Notes: a model not told the origin generated them from the letters alone. A stretch of DNA of 64,000 bases from Olsenella sp. Marseille-P4559 (GCF_900605015.1 NZ_LR027574.1:512479-576478); one strand, 5' to 3'; positions 34,725-44,138 are shown, counted from the first letter of the stretch. A program made the numbers and translations.

Positions 34725-36821
34725 CTACTTTCGCTTCGAAAGCGCGCCAATATCGGCGACGTCACCAAAGACTCCAGCGAAACGGTTAAGAAGGCGAAGC
34801 CTATTGTCCCTCACGGACGGGTCGGAATCCATCACGAGGACGTCGGTGAAGAAGCGGTCGATGGGTGCGCGCAGACCCGCCAGCGCCTCGCAGGCACCAG
34901 CAAAGTCGCCAGACCCAAGGGCAGAGGAGACGGCCTTCTCGCCCTCCTCACAGGCAGCGAGAAGCGCCTTCTCGGCGTTTCCCAGAAGGTGCTCGTCAAC
35001 CTCGGTGCCAAGCGCGGCGTCGGCGAGGTGGGCGGCGCGGGCATAGGCCGTGGCGAGGTCTTCGAAGAGCTCGGGGCTCTCGGAGCGGGCGTGGTCAAGG
35101 GCTGCCGCGCGGCGAACGAACTCGTTGGGGTCGATGACGCCAATGGCACTCACGGCCTCGATGGCGTCGGGTGCGACCCCCTCATCCTTGGCGATGGCAG
35201 CAAGGCGACCCTGGAAGAAGGAGGCCACGGCCGCGGCTACGGCATCCGCATCGAAGGCAATGCCCTGTTCGGCGTAAGACGAGAGCGCAAGGTTGATGAG
35301 AGGACGCAGGTGGACGGCAGGAAGCGTGCGCAGCATGGCAATCACACCGATGGCAGCGCGGCGCACGGCGAAGGGATCGGAGGAGCCCGTGGGCGGCTCG
35401 TCGATGGCAAAGATGCCGCAGGCGGTGTCGAGCTTATCGGCAATGGCCACGCACTTGCCTGCAAGGCCAGAGGGAAGCTCGTCGCCGGCAAAGCGAGGGC
35501 GATAGTGCTCGCGGATGGCGTCACAGACCTCCTGGGGCTCGCCTGCGGCCTTTGCATAGTAGCCGCCCATAACGCCCTGCTGGTTGGTGAACTCGACCAC
35601 GGCCTGGCTCACGAGGTCTGCCTTGGCGAGATGCGCGGCGCGCCTTGCGAGCCCGCAGGCCTTCTCGTCTGCGCCGGCGGACTGTGCCACCGCAGAGGCA
35701 AGGACCTCCATGCGGGAGACCTTCTGGCGCACGGTGCCGAGCCTCTCCTGGAAGACGACGGTGTCAAGGCGCTCCACGAACTCGTCCATGGGCACCTTCA
35801 GGTCCTCCTCGTAGAAGAACTTGGCATCGTCGAGGCGGGCGCGGACAACACGTTCGTTGCCGTCGACCACGGTCGCTGAGACCTTGGGGTCGGCGTTGGA
35901 GACAACCACGAACTCGCGCGTGAGGTTGCCCTCGCCGTCGTAGACGGGGAAGTAGCGCTGGTTCGAAAGCATGGACTCGCAGATGATCTCGTGCGGGACC
36001 TTGAGGAACTCCTCGTCGAAGGTGCCGACAAGGACCGTCGGCCACTCGCAGAGGTTCACGACCTCATCGAGCGTGCGCTTGGGCGTGTCAACGTGGGAGC
36101 CAGGGCGCTCTGCCTCGACCTGCCGGACGCCCTCGAGGATGGCCGCGCGGCGCTCGCCCTCGAGCAGCACGCCATTCTCGCGCAGTACATCGGCGTAGAC
36201 CGCGGGACTTTCTACCCTGTGGTCCCCTGGCCCCAGCACACGGTGCCCGCATGTGGTGCCGGAGCTTGTGACGTCGGCATAGCTTACGGGGACGACCTCG
36301 TTGCCGAGAAGGGCGCAGATCCACCGGATGGGACGCACAAAGGTCTGGTGCTCGGAGCCCCAGCGCTGGCTTCTGTAGTTGGGCCACTCGATTGAGCCGA
36401 TGACCCGCTCAGAGAGGGCCGAGAGGATGGGCGCGGCAGGTCGGGCATCCACGTGCTTCTCGGCAAAGACGTACTCCCGGCCGTCGGTGTCCACGCGACG
36501 TGCGAGCCCGGATGCGTCAACGCCAAACTTGCGGGCAAAGCCCTGGGCGGCCTTGGTGGGTGCACCGGTAGCGTCAAACGCGATGCTTGCCGCCGGGCCA
36601 CGCCTGACCTCATTGAGCTCGTCGGTAGCAGGGGCGACGTCGTGGACGCGCGCTACGAGCCTACGCGGAGACTGGTGGGTCTCCACGTTGCCGTGCGCAA
36701 GGCCCGCCTCGTCAAGACCCTTGCGCATCAGGTCACCAAGCTGCACCACGGCGTGGCTCAGCGGGGCGGACGGCATCTCCTCGCAGCCTATCTCGAGCAG
36801 GAAGTCCCTCGTCTCGGCCAT
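34725..36821 (-). CDS. glyS: Glycyl-tRNA synthetase beta subunit
   Basis: A 698-residue beta subunit of the alpha2-beta2 glycyl-tRNA synthetase, responsible for tRNA binding. Seen: FLLEIGCEEMPSAPLSHAVVQL at the N-terminus, SPRRLVARV, QGFARKFGV, YVFAEK, MRWGS-type region RSQRWGSEHQTFVRPIRWICALL, KRTLDEV, HEIICESMLSNQRYFPV, ANFFYEEDLK-like and the HD-like AKADLVSQAVVEFTNQQGVMGGYYA, with a C-terminal anticodon-binding region. It begins directly after the glyQ stop. Confidence 0.96.
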   Translation of the reverse strand: MAETRDFLLEIGCEEMPSAPLSHAVVQLGDLMRKGLDEAGLAHGNVETHQSPRRLVARVHDVAPATDELNEVRRGPAASIAFDATGAPTKAAQGFARKFGVDASGLARRVDTDGREYVFAEKHVDARPAAPILSALSERVIGSIEWPNYRSQRWGSEHQTFVRPIRWICALLGNEVVPVSYADVTSSGTTCGHRVLGPGDHRVESPAVYADVLRENGVLLEGERRAAILEGVRQVEAERPGSHVDTPKRTLDEVVNLCEWPTVLVGTFDEEFLKVPHEIICESMLSNQRYFPVYDGEGNLTREFVVVSNADPKVSATVVDGNERVVRARLDDAKFFYEEDLKVPMDEFVERLDTVVFQERLGTVRQKVSRMEVLASAVAQSAGADEKACGLARRAAHLAKADLVSQAVVEFTNQQGVMGGYYAKAAGEPQEVCDAIREHYRPRFAGDELPSGLAGKCVAIADKLDTACGIFAIDEPPTGSSDPFAVRRAAIGVIAMLRTLPAVHLRPLINLALSSYAEQGIAFDADAVAAAVASFFQGRLAAIAKDEGVAPDAIEAVSAIGVIDPNEFVRRAAALDHARSESPELFEDLATAYARAAHLADAALGTEVDEHLLGNAEKALLAACEEGEKAVSSALGSGDFAGACEALAGLRAPIDRFFTDVLVMDSDPSVRDNRLRLLNRFAGVFGDVADIGALSKRK

Positions 36822-37733
36822 CTAGGCCACCTCCCCCTTCTTGGCGGGCGCGCTCTTCTCGCCAGCGACCTCGGTGAGGTAGGCCTCGCAGCATTCCTTG
36901 GCAACGGTGCGGACGCGCAGGATGTAGTTGGCACGCTCCGTGGCGGAGATTGCCCCGCGGGAGTCAAGCAGGTTAAACGCATGGCTGCACTTCATCACGC
37001 AGTCGTAGGCGGGAAGCGGCAGGTGGGCGTCCAGGCAGGAGTGGCATTCGGCCTCGTACTCGTCGAACTTCTCGCGCATGAGGTCAACGTTCGCCACCTC
37101 AAAGTTGTAGGAAGAGAACTCGCGCTCGTTCTCGTAGAAGACGTCTCCGTAGGTCATGGGGGTGCCGTCGGGCAGGTAGCTCCACGTGATGTCATAGACG
37201 GAGTTCACACCCTGCGCATACATGGCAATGCGCTCGAGACCGTAGGTGATCTCTGCCGGCACCGGGTCAACCTCGATGCCACCGACCTGCTGGAAGTAGG
37301 TGAACTGTGTGACCTCCATGCCATCCATCCACACCTCCCAGCCAAGGCCCCAGGCACCCAGCGTCGGGCTCTCCCAGTCGTCCTCGACAAAGCGCACATC
37401 GTGCTCGGCAGGGTCAAGGCCAATGGCGGCAAGAGAGCCAAGGTAGAGGTCTTGGGAGTCGATTGGCGAGGGCTTGAGGAGCACCTGGAACTGATAATAG
37501 TGCTGCAGGCGGTTGGGGTTCTCGCCATAGCGGCCGTCAGCGGGGCGGCGGCACGGCTGCGGATAGCAGGTCCGCCAGGCAGCAGGACCGAGCGAGCGCA
37601 GAAGCGTAGCCGTGTGGAATGTTCCCGCGCCCACCTCTGAGTCGTATGGCTGCATAACGGTACAGCCCTTGTCGGCCCAGTAATGCTCAAGGGCGAGAAT
37701 CGTGTCTTGGAACGTCAGCGGGCTTTCGCTCAT
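36822..37733 (-). CDS. glyQ: Glycyl-tRNA synthetase alpha subunit
   Basis: A 303-residue class II catalytic subunit: [62 protein letters not shown]-like (here [17 protein letters not shown]), [33 protein letters not shown], and [13 protein letters not shown]. The C-terminal 15 residues are Ala/Lys-rich. ATG 37733 follows GGAGGAAGGACAGAT; the upstream frame to 37802 is in the gap to lepB, which holds only a 7-bp stem (CAGACGC/GCGTCTG). No T-box leader is visible. Confidence 0.97.
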   Translation of the reverse strand: MSESPLTFQDTILALEHYWADKGCTVMQPYDSEVGAGTFHTATLLRSLGPAAWRTCYPQPCRRPADGRYGENPNRLQHYYQFQVLLKPSPIDSQDLYLGSLAAIGLDPAEHDVRFVEDDWESPTLGAWGLGWEVWMDGMEVTQFTYFQQVGGIEVDPVPAEITYGLERIAMYAQGVNSVYDITWSYLPDGTPMTYGDVFYENEREFSSYNFEVANVDLMREKFDEYEAECHSCLDAHLPLPAYDCVMKCSHAFNLLDSRGAISATERANYILRVRTVAKECCEAYLTEVAGEKSAPAKKGEVA

Positions 37734-37798
37734 ATCTGTCCTTCCTCCTGACGGGGGTCGCGACGCAGACGCTACAGCGCCTTCGCGTCTGAGATCGG

Positions 37799-38332
37799 TC
37801 AATAGATGCAGAGTATCTTCGATGTCACGGCACTCACCCTCACCGCGCCAAAGTAGCGCGAGTCGAGCGAGTTGGTGCGATTGTCACCCATGACCCAGAC
37901 GCAGCCATCCGGGACCGTGTAGGGGTAGGCAATGCCCGCAGAGCCAGCCTGGTCCGAGAGTGAGTAGCTGGGCTTGCCAAGCGTATAGGAGGACTCGTCG
38001 AGCTGGGTGCCGTCTACATAGACGTTGCCGTCACGCAGGTCGACGGTCTGCCCCGCCACGGCAATGACGCGCTTCACCAGGGTGGTACCGGGCTCACGGG
38101 GGCTCTCGAAGGTCACGATGTCGCCCGCCCTGGGCGACTCCCAGTTGAGAGAGACCTTCTCGCCAAGGAGCAGGTCGCCCTCCTGGATGGTCTCGAGCAT
38201 CGAGCCCGAGGGCACCTCGTAGACCTCCACGACAAAGGTGCGCAGGAGAAGCGCCACACCAAGTGCCACGAGTATGGTCACGACGATATCGAGAAGGCCT
38301 CCGTGCCTCTCTTTGGTGGGACCCTTGGCCAC
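37799..38332 (-). CDS. lepB: Signal peptidase I
   Basis: A 177-residue type I signal peptidase, cleaving secretory signal peptides outside the membrane. One N-terminal membrane helix ([23 protein letters not shown]), the catalytic Ser in [12 protein letters not shown], the catalytic Lys in [12 protein letters not shown], and the box [16 protein letters not shown] chose GTG 38332, one base after the trmD stop, because GGAGG lies 8 bases before it; an ATG at 38359/38362 inside trmD lacks a site. Last gene of the rpsP-khpA-rimM-trmD-lepB operon. Confidence 0.94.
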   Translation of the reverse strand: MAKGPTKERHGGLLDIVVTILVALGVALLLRTFVVEVYEVPSGSMLETIQEGDLLLGEKVSLNWESPRAGDIVTFESPREPGTTLVKRVIAVAGQTVDLRDGNVYVDGTQLDESSYTLGKPSYSLSDQAGSAGIAYPYTVPDGCVWVMGDNRTNSLDSRYFGAVRVSAVTSKILCIY

Positions 38333-38333
38333 G

Positions 38334-39113
38334 CTATTCGCCTCCTGTTGCAGAACCATCATCGCCAGGCTCGTGCGGAGCCTGGCCCTCCCCCATCACG
38401 CGACGGGCGAGCTCCCACTCCTCATCCGAGAGCCCCGCGCCATCGAGCAGGTCGGGACGCCATCGAGCGGTGCGCTCAATGGCGCTTCTCCTGCGCCATG
38501 CGTCCACGGCGCCGTGGTCGCCGGAAAGCAGGACCTCCGGCACACGCAGGCCATCGTAGTCCGCGGGCCTCGTATACTGCGCATATTCGAGAAGCCCACC
38601 AGAGAAGGACTCGTCCTGCGCGCTCATCTCATCACCGAGAGCCCCGGGGAGAAGCCTCACGATGGCGTCGATGGCCACGAGGGCGGGGAGCTCCCCGCCC
38701 GTAAGGACATAGTCCCCAAGCGAGAGCACATCGTCTGCCAGGCTATAGGCCCGCTCGTCCATACCCTCGTAGCGGCCGCATACAAAGAGGAGTCGCTCCT
38801 CTTTGGCCAGGCGGGCGGCTGTCGCCTCGTCAAAGCGCGTACCACAGGGCGAGAAGAACACGACGTGCGGGGCACACTCCCCACGCGAGGAGAGGCCCTG
38901 CACCGCCTCGAAGATGGGCGCGGGCTTCATGAGCATGCCCTGCCCTCCCCCAAAGGGAGCGTCGTCCACCGTTCGATGGCGGTCATGCGTCCAGTCGCGA
39001 AGGTCATGCGCGGTAAACGAGAAGATGCCCCTCGCCTGTGCCCGCCCCATGATCGACGCATCGAGATAGGGCGAGAAGACTCCTGGAAAAACGGAGAGGG
39101 TCTCGATGATCAC
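38334..39113 (-). CDS. trmD: tRNA (guanine-N1-)-methyltransferase
   Basis: A 259-residue SPOUT-class enzyme that makes m1G37 in tRNA, preventing +1 frameshifts. Motifs: IETLSVFPGVFSPYLDASIMGRA, DDAPFGGGQGMLMKP, LLFVCGRYEGMDERA, and the trefoil-knot LSLGDYVLTGGELPALVAIDA. A 35-residue C-terminal extension ends in an acidic/Gly-rich tail. Overlaps rimM by ATGA. Confidence 0.97.
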   Translation of the reverse strand: MIIETLSVFPGVFSPYLDASIMGRAQARGIFSFTAHDLRDWTHDRHRTVDDAPFGGGQGMLMKPAPIFEAVQGLSSRGECAPHVVFFSPCGTRFDEATAARLAKEERLLFVCGRYEGMDERAYSLADDVLSLGDYVLTGGELPALVAIDAIVRLLPGALGDEMSAQDESFSGGLLEYAQYTRPADYDGLRVPEVLLSGDHGAVDAWRRRSAIERTARWRPDLLDGAGLSDEEWELARRVMGEGQAPHEPGDDGSATGGE

Positions 39114-39634
39114 TGGTCCCCGCCCCCATCGACGAGGCCGGAGGGGGTGCGCACCGCAATGGGGCCATTGTCGGGAACCTCGGAGACCACCTCGTCCACG
39201 ACGGGTACGAGGACCTCGCCAAAGGGACCCTCGATAACCCAGACGTCGTTGGCTGGGCCAACCATGACCTCGCCGATGGTTCCGAGGAAGCCGAGTCTCT
39301 CGTCTTCCACCTCACGCCCAAGGAGCGCCTCGGCGTCATGAAGCGCCACGTCGTCAGGAAGGTCGCACTCTCGAGCCAGGAGGTAGCGTCCGCGCAGGGC
39401 ATCGGCCCCCTCGATGCCGCCCACCCCAGAGAGCGAGACGAGCTGGCCACGAGGCCCGTCGCTCACACTTGCGACCACATGCGACCTAGGGCCCTTAAGG
39501 CGGGGCGGCACCACGAAGACCTCGAGGCCCTCGCGAACAAGAGGGGGAAGGCCGTGAACGGCAACCGTCACGACCTCCCCCCCTCTTCCGTGCGACTTCT
39601 CTACACGGGCTATGACTCTGTAGCGATCCCGCAA
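39110..39634 (-). CDS. rimM: Ribosome maturation factor RimM
   Basis: A 174-residue RimM, a 16S processing factor that binds S19. The N-terminal domain starts RYRVIARVEKSHGRGGEVVTV (family: GxIxkphGlrGevkv), with ALRGRYLLARE near residue 80; the C-terminal PRC barrel is seen as LLGREVEDERLGFLGTIGEVMVGPANDVWVI and EVLVPVVDEVV. The start is a TTG (39634) six bases after the khpA stop, with only a weak AGG upstream; no ATG or GTG is better placed. Confidence 0.9.
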   Translation of the reverse strand: MRDRYRVIARVEKSHGRGGEVVTVAVHGLPPLVREGLEVFVVPPRLKGPRSHVVASVSDGPRGQLVSLSGVGGIEGADALRGRYLLARECDLPDDVALHDAEALLGREVEDERLGFLGTIGEVMVGPANDVWVIEGPFGEVLVPVVDEVVSEVPDNGPIAVRTPSGLVDGGGDQ

Positions 39635-39640
39635 GGTTGC

Positions 39641-39928
39641 CTAGCCTACGACCTCGACCTCGACAGAAGTCCCCACGCGCTGCCCCAGGGCACGCGCGAG
39701 GGTACGGATGGCTTTGATGGTACGGCCCTTACGGCCGATGACCCTGCCGGCATCCGCCTCGGCGCAGGTGACCTCGATGAGCGCACCCTCGTCGCCGTCG
39801 GTCACGTCAAGTGACACGGCGCCCTCATTGTCAACGAGACCGCAGACGATGTACTCGACGAGGTCGGCGACCTTGTCAGAGGGAATCTCCTGCTCCTCGT
39901 TGACCTCGTCGTTCATGGTGTCATCCAT
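39641..39928 (-). CDS. khpA: KH-domain RNA-binding protein KhpA
   Basis: A 95-residue protein with one KH domain: DKVADLVEYIVCGLVDNEGAVSLDV, VTCAEADAGRVIGRKGRTIKAIRTLARAL, with the GRKG loop. An acidic N-terminus of about 15 residues is extra. KhpA partners with KhpB to bind RNA and affects cell elongation in Gram-positives; the rpsP-khpA-rimM-trmD arrangement is standard. Confidence 0.92.
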   Translation of the reverse strand: MDDTMNDEVNEEQEIPSDKVADLVEYIVCGLVDNEGAVSLDVTDGDEGALIEVTCAEADAGRVIGRKGRTIKAIRTLARALGQRVGTSVEVEVVG

Positions 39929-39940
39929 TGTGGAACGCCC

Positions 39941-40276
39941 CTACTCGGCAGCGGCCTCAGCAGCCTCCTCGGCTGCCATGGCAGCCTTGGCAGCGGCCTT
40001 CTTGGAGATCTTGGTCTTCTTCTCGACGACGGGCTGACCGTTGCGGACAACGTCGATGAGGTGAGAGACGGAGTTGGTTGGCTGAGCACCCTTGGTGATC
40101 CAGGCGTCGACCTTCTCGAGGTCGATCTCGATGGTCTTGGGGTTGGTCAGGGGGTTGTAGCGACCCACCTGCTCGATGTAACGGCCATCGCGAGGCATGC
40201 GGCTGTCCGCAACGACGATGCGATAGTACGGGCGCTTCTTGGCACCGTGACGGGCCAGACGAATCTTAACTGCCAA
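39941..40276 (-). CDS. rpsP: 30S ribosomal protein S16
   Basis: A 111-residue bS16: [41 protein letters not shown]. The core ends near residue 80 and is followed by a Lys/Ala then Ala/Glu tail ([20 protein letters not shown]). The start is the TTG at 40276, giving MAVKI as in the family, with GGAGGAG 6 bases before it; the upstream ATG (MEEFS) would contain the Shine-Dalgarno. First gene of its operon. Confidence 0.95.
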   Translation of the reverse strand: MAVKIRLARHGAKKRPYYRIVVADSRMPRDGRYIEQVGRYNPLTNPKTIEIDLEKVDAWITKGAQPTNSVSHLIDVVRNGQPVVEKKTKISKKAAAKAAMAAEEAAEAAAE

Positions 40277-40350
40277 TGAAAACTCCTCCATACGAGCGGT
40301 GCCCTGGTGTGGTGTCATGGCTGCACCGCATAGCCACATAGCAACAAGAC

Positions 40351-40378
40351 ATTCTACGCCCACGTGGCATGTGCGCAA
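40351..40378 (-). promoter_or_regulatory. Promoter of the rpsP operon
   Basis: TTGCGC (40373-40378), 16-base spacer, TAGAAT (40351-40356) on the minus strand, about 75 bases before rpsP. Confidence 0.6.
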
Positions 40379-40492
40379 GTTGCAGATTTTGTGAACCAAG
40401 GGTCAACGAGCTGTATCAGCTTTGAATTTAAGCGGGATTTAAGTCTCACAACGTACGATTATGCAGGCAAGGCACAAGTGAAGGAGGACCCC

Positions 40493-41170
40493 ATGAACGT
40501 TCTCGTTGTCGAAGATGAGCGAAACCTCGCCGACGCCATTGTCCGTATCCTCTCCGATGCGGGCTACAACGCCGAGGCTGTCTACGATGGCACGTCTGGC
40601 CTGTCAAGCGCAAAGAGCGGCCTTTATGACGCAATCATCCTTGATGTGATGCTGCCTGGCATGAACGGCTACGACGTGGTGCACGAGCTCCGTCGTGCAG
40701 ACATCTCGACGCCAGTCCTCATGCTTACGGCACTCAACTCCACCGAGGACAAGGTCGAGGGCCTTGATGCCGGTGCCGATGACTACATGACGAAGCCCTT
40801 CGAGGCCCAGGAGCTCCTCGCCCGCCTGAGGGCAGTCACTCGCCGTAAGGGCGAGGTCATGATTGACGAGATCAAGTTTGCCGACCTCACGCTGGACCTC
40901 ACGACGCACGACCTCTCTTGCGGAGACAAGAGGATCCACCTCTCGGGTAAGGAGTTCGAGCTCATGCGCATGCTCATGAGCGCCTCCTCGCGCGTCATTT
41001 CGAAGCAGGACCTCCTCACGAGGGTCTGGGGTGCCGATGCGGAGGCCTCGGAGAACTCCGTTGAGGCCTACGTCTCCTTCCTGCGCAAGAAGCTCAACCA
41101 CGTTGGCTCCAAGGTCCAGATCACCACGCTCAGGATGCTTGGCTACAGGCTGGAGCTCTTCGAGGACTAG
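40493..41170 (+). CDS. OmpR/PhoB-family response regulator
   Basis: A 225-residue two-component regulator. The receiver domain (1-118) has VLVVEDERNLADAI, phospho-acceptor Asp 51 (IILDVMLPGMNGYDVV), the Thr of LMLTALN and the Lys of DDYMTKPFEAQEL. A winged-helix DNA-binding domain follows (FADLTLDLTTHDLSC, LSGKEFELMRMLM, SKQDLLTRVWG, VEAYVSFLRKKL). ATG 40493 follows GGAGGACCCC. It starts a plus-strand unit with the kinase and dinB; signal and targets are unknown. Confidence 0.93.
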   Translation: MNVLVVEDERNLADAIVRILSDAGYNAEAVYDGTSGLSSAKSGLYDAIILDVMLPGMNGYDVVHELRRADISTPVLMLTALNSTEDKVEGLDAGADDYMTKPFEAQELLARLRAVTRRKGEVMIDEIKFADLTLDLTTHDLSCGDKRIHLSGKEFELMRMLMSASSRVISKQDLLTRVWGADAEASENSVEAYVSFLRKKLNHVGSKVQITTLRMLGYRLELFED

Positions 41171-41198
41171 CGACGGGGCCTGCCGGGCGGTTAGGGGG

Positions 41199-42437
41199 AT
41201 GCTAGGGATGCTTCAGAAGCTTCGCAGGGAGTTCGTGGTCATCACCATGGCGCTCGTAGGCCTGGTGCTTGTGGTTGCGCTCGGTTCCACGCTGGTGAGC
41301 GGCTACATCAACCAGACAAACATGGTCAACACAGCGCTCACCCGCGGACTCACGGGCGACCTTGACTTTACGCCGCATTTTGGGGAGCCCGATGGCGACA
41401 AGGACTCGCATGGGACCAACTTGCTCACGCTCTCCGCCGACGTCTCAACCGACGGCACGATAATCGCCAAGAGTTCCTACTACATCGACCCCGACATCCT
41501 CACGCAAATCATCTCCGAGGTGCTTTCGTCGAGCGAGGACTCTGGCCACAACCCCCAGCTTCGCCTCTCGTGGATGCGCGCCCAAAACAGTACGGGATGG
41601 CGCATCTCGATCGTTGACACGCAGTATGTGGAATCCTCGCTCGCCAGGCAGACCATGACCGACGTCGTCATTGTCCTCGTCTCCATGGTCGTGCTCTTCC
41701 TCATTGTCTGGGTGCTCTCGGCGTGGATCTTAAAGCCAATCCAGAAGTCGTGGGAATCTCAGCGACGCTTTGTCTCGGACGCGTCGCACGAGCTCAAGAC
41801 GCCCTTGGCGGTAATCCTTGCAAACACGCAGATATTGCTCGACGACCCACGCATGCCGCCAGACACAAGGACATGGGTCGAGAGCACCAATGACGAAGCG
41901 ACCCACATGAAGGCGCTTGTCGAGGACCTGCTCACGCTTGCGCGCACCGACGAGGCCCAGGCAGACGGGGCAAAGCGCGTCCTGGCTCTCGAGAATATCG
42001 ACTTCTCGGAGGTCGTGGACGAGTGCGCCATCGAGTTCGATGCCGTGGCGTATGAGCGCGGCAGCTCCATCGAGAAGGACATCGAGCCCAACATCTATCT
42101 GCAGGGAGACCGTACGCAGCTCGCACGTGCCGTGCGCACCCTCATCGACAATGCGACCAAGTACGCCATCAAAGGCACTGTCGTCAATGTGCAGCTCAGG
42201 AAGGCCGACAAGCACGCGGTGCTTACGGTAAACAACGCGAGCGCCCCGATGGGCCCCGATGACCACGAGCACATCTTCGACCGCTTCTATCGCTCGGACA
42301 AGGCGCGCAGCCGCGAGGAGACCGGCGGCTTTGGGCTGGGGCTTGCCATCTGCAAGGGAATCATTGACGCTCACGGCGGCTCCATCAAGGCCACAAGCAC
42401 CGTTGAGAAGGGCACCACGTTCACGGTCACCCTATAA
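41199..42437 (+). CDS. Sensor histidine kinase
   Basis: A 412-residue membrane kinase, cognate to the preceding regulator (28-base gap). A membrane helix at about 12-35, an extracellular sensor region of about 130 residues, a second helix (VIVLVSMVVLFLIVWVLSAWIL), then HisKA with the phospho-acceptor His 197 (SDASHELKTPLAVI) and HATPase with N box TLIDNATKYA and G boxes GGFGLGLAICKGIIDAHGG. The linker between helix 2 and the H box is short, so a full HAMP domain seems absent. ATGs at 41199 and 41208 are both possible. Confidence 0.92.
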   Translation: MLGMLQKLRREFVVITMALVGLVLVVALGSTLVSGYINQTNMVNTALTRGLTGDLDFTPHFGEPDGDKDSHGTNLLTLSADVSTDGTIIAKSSYYIDPDILTQIISEVLSSSEDSGHNPQLRLSWMRAQNSTGWRISIVDTQYVESSLARQTMTDVVIVLVSMVVLFLIVWVLSAWILKPIQKSWESQRRFVSDASHELKTPLAVILANTQILLDDPRMPPDTRTWVESTNDEATHMKALVEDLLTLARTDEAQADGAKRVLALENIDFSEVVDECAIEFDAVAYERGSSIEKDIEPNIYLQGDRTQLARAVRTLIDNATKYAIKGTVVNVQLRKADKHAVLTVNNASAPMGPDDHEHIFDRFYRSDKARSREETGGFGLGLAICKGIIDAHGGSIKATSTVEKGTTFTVTL

Positions 42438-42444
42438 TCGGGGC

Positions 42445-43710
42445 ATGGACGAGCATTCACATGACATTCTCGAGTGGGACGGTCCGGCCATAGGCCTCAT
42501 GGACCTCGATGCCTTCTTTGCCTCGGTCGAGCAGCTCGACCATCCGGAGTGGCGAGGGCTGCCTGTGATAGTTGGCGGCTCGGCAGACCACCGCGGCGTG
42601 GTCTCCACGGCATCCTACGAGGCGAGACGCTATGGCGTCCACTCGGCCATGCCATCAGCCCAGGCTAGAAGGCTCTGCCCCAACGCCATCTGGACGCACG
42701 GCAACTTCACGCGCTATCGCGAGGTGAGCGCGGCCGTGATGGGCATCCTCTCCGCCGAGACCCCACGCGTCGAGCAGGTCTCCATCGATGAGGCATTCTT
42801 CGACGTGACGCCAGGGCGCTTCTCGCGCGAGAGCCCCCTCGAGATTTGCCGCCGCATCCAGGCACGCGTTTCCGTTCTTGGCGTGAGCTGCTCCATTGGC
42901 CTTGGCATCAACAAGACGGTCGCAAAAATTGCTTCCGATAGGGACAAGCCACGCGGGCTTACCGTGGTCTTTCCTGGTACGGAAGAAGCGTTTCTCGCCC
43001 CACTGCCCGTAAGCACCATGAGCGGCGTTGGCCCAGCCACCGAAAAACGCCTGGCGGCCATGGGAATCCAGGTGCTTGGCGACCTTGCGAAGGCGAGCCC
43101 GGTTAAGCTCGAGCGCACATTTGGCGTCATGGGTCCTCGTATGGCAGTAAGGGCAGCCGGGCTCGAGCGGAGCGTTGTGGCCGAACGTGCTAAGCCCGAG
43201 GAGGCCAAGTCCGTCTCGAACGAGCGGACCTTCGACCACGACCTCACGACGGGGGACGAGGTGCGTGCGGCCATACTCCACATCTCGTCGATGACGGGAA
43301 GGCGCCTGCGAAGGCGTGGGCTCACAGGCGGGACGGTCACGCTCAAGCTCCGCTACGCCGACCTCCACGTGCGCACAACACAGCGGCAGCTCTCCTCGCC
43401 AACCAATGACGAGCACGTCTTTGGCCCCGTCGCCGTAAGACTTCTGGAGGGGCTCTGGCAGGAGGGTACGCCCGTGCGCCTCGTGGGCGTGGGAATCTCT
43501 GACTTCTCTGGGGCCCACGGGCAGCAGATGGGGCTCTTCGACGAGGCTGCAGCCGAAGAAGACGGCCATGCCCACGACCACGCAGCCCTCTCGCAGCTCA
43601 CAGACGCCCTACGCGACCGCTTTGGCGATGACGCGGTGAGCTATGGGCGAGACCTGCGCTTCAAGGATCGCACCACGGGTACGGCCCCCATGGGGAAAAA
43701 CGACGACTGA
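42445..43710 (+). CDS. dinB: DNA polymerase IV (Y-family)
   Basis: A 421-residue translesion polymerase. Catalytic motifs: LMDLDAFFASVEQ, SYEARRYGVHSAMPSAQARRLCP and VEQVSIDEAFFDVT; SIGLGINKTVAKIASD and the HhH-containing thumb GVGPATEKRLAAMGIQVLGDL; then the little-finger domain. The C-terminus (QQMGLFDE) contains the beta-clamp motif QxxLF-like QMGLF. It starts 7 bases after the kinase stop with only a short GGGG upstream; a consensus TATAAT (42433-42438) overlaps the kinase stop and would start a transcript at or near the ATG. Confidence 0.95.
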   Translation: MDEHSHDILEWDGPAIGLMDLDAFFASVEQLDHPEWRGLPVIVGGSADHRGVVSTASYEARRYGVHSAMPSAQARRLCPNAIWTHGNFTRYREVSAAVMGILSAETPRVEQVSIDEAFFDVTPGRFSRESPLEICRRIQARVSVLGVSCSIGLGINKTVAKIASDRDKPRGLTVVFPGTEEAFLAPLPVSTMSGVGPATEKRLAAMGIQVLGDLAKASPVKLERTFGVMGPRMAVRAAGLERSVVAERAKPEEAKSVSNERTFDHDLTTGDEVRAAILHISSMTGRRLRRRGLTGGTVTLKLRYADLHVRTTQRQLSSPTNDEHVFGPVAVRLLEGLWQEGTPVRLVGVGISDFSGAHGQQMGLFDEAAAEEDGHAHDHAALSQLTDALRDRFGDDAVSYGRDLRFKDRTTGTAPMGKNDD

Positions 43711-43727
43711 GCGTGAGACAGGCCGTC

Positions 43728-44126
43728 CTACTCAGCGGCCTCTGCTGCCTCGCCCGTGTTGTCTGCGGCATCTCCAAAATCCATTTCGACCTCGGGGGCA
43801 TCTCCCCAGAGCTTCTCCAGGCGATAGAAGTCACGGGTCTCGGGCTTGAAGACGTGCACAACGACGCTGCCAAAGTCGATGAGAACCCAGTTCCTGCCCT
43901 CGCGCCCCTCAGTCGAGACTGCCATGGCGCCGCAATTGGTGCGAACCTTCTCGCGAATCTCGTCGACAATGGCGTCAGACTGGGGGTTGCTCGTGGCAGA
44001 GCAGATCACAAAATAGTCGCAGACGTCCGTCTTGGCCGTAAGATCGAGAACAACGATGTCCTGTGCCTTCTTGGAGTCTGCCGCCATGCTGGCGACGCGT
44101 GCAATTTCATACGGTGTTACCGACAT
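43728..44126 (-). CDS. rsfS: Ribosomal silencing factor RsfS
   Basis: A 132-residue RsfS (Iojap), which binds L14 and blocks subunit joining in starvation. Seen: DIVVLDLTAKTDVCDYFVICSATSNPQSDAIVDEI, then NWVLIDFGSVVVHVFKPETRDFYRLEKLWGDAP. The last 20 residues are acidic and Ala/Glu-rich (GDAADNTGEAAEAAE). It is the last gene of the obg-proBA-nadD-yqeK-rsfS unit and converges on dinB with a 17-base gap and no clear terminator. Confidence 0.95.
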   Translation of the reverse strand: MSVTPYEIARVASMAADSKKAQDIVVLDLTAKTDVCDYFVICSATSNPQSDAIVDEIREKVRTNCGAMAVSTEGREGRNWVLIDFGSVVVHVFKPETRDFYRLEKLWGDAPEVEMDFGDAADNTGEAAEAAE

Positions 44127-44138
44127 GTCTCTCTCCCG

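Noticed and set aside
37734-37798. T-box or other riboswitch before glyQ (and before proS)
   Set aside because: The gaps (65 and 75 bases) are too short and contain no T-box sequence or specifier stem; only a 7-bp stem is seen before glyQ.
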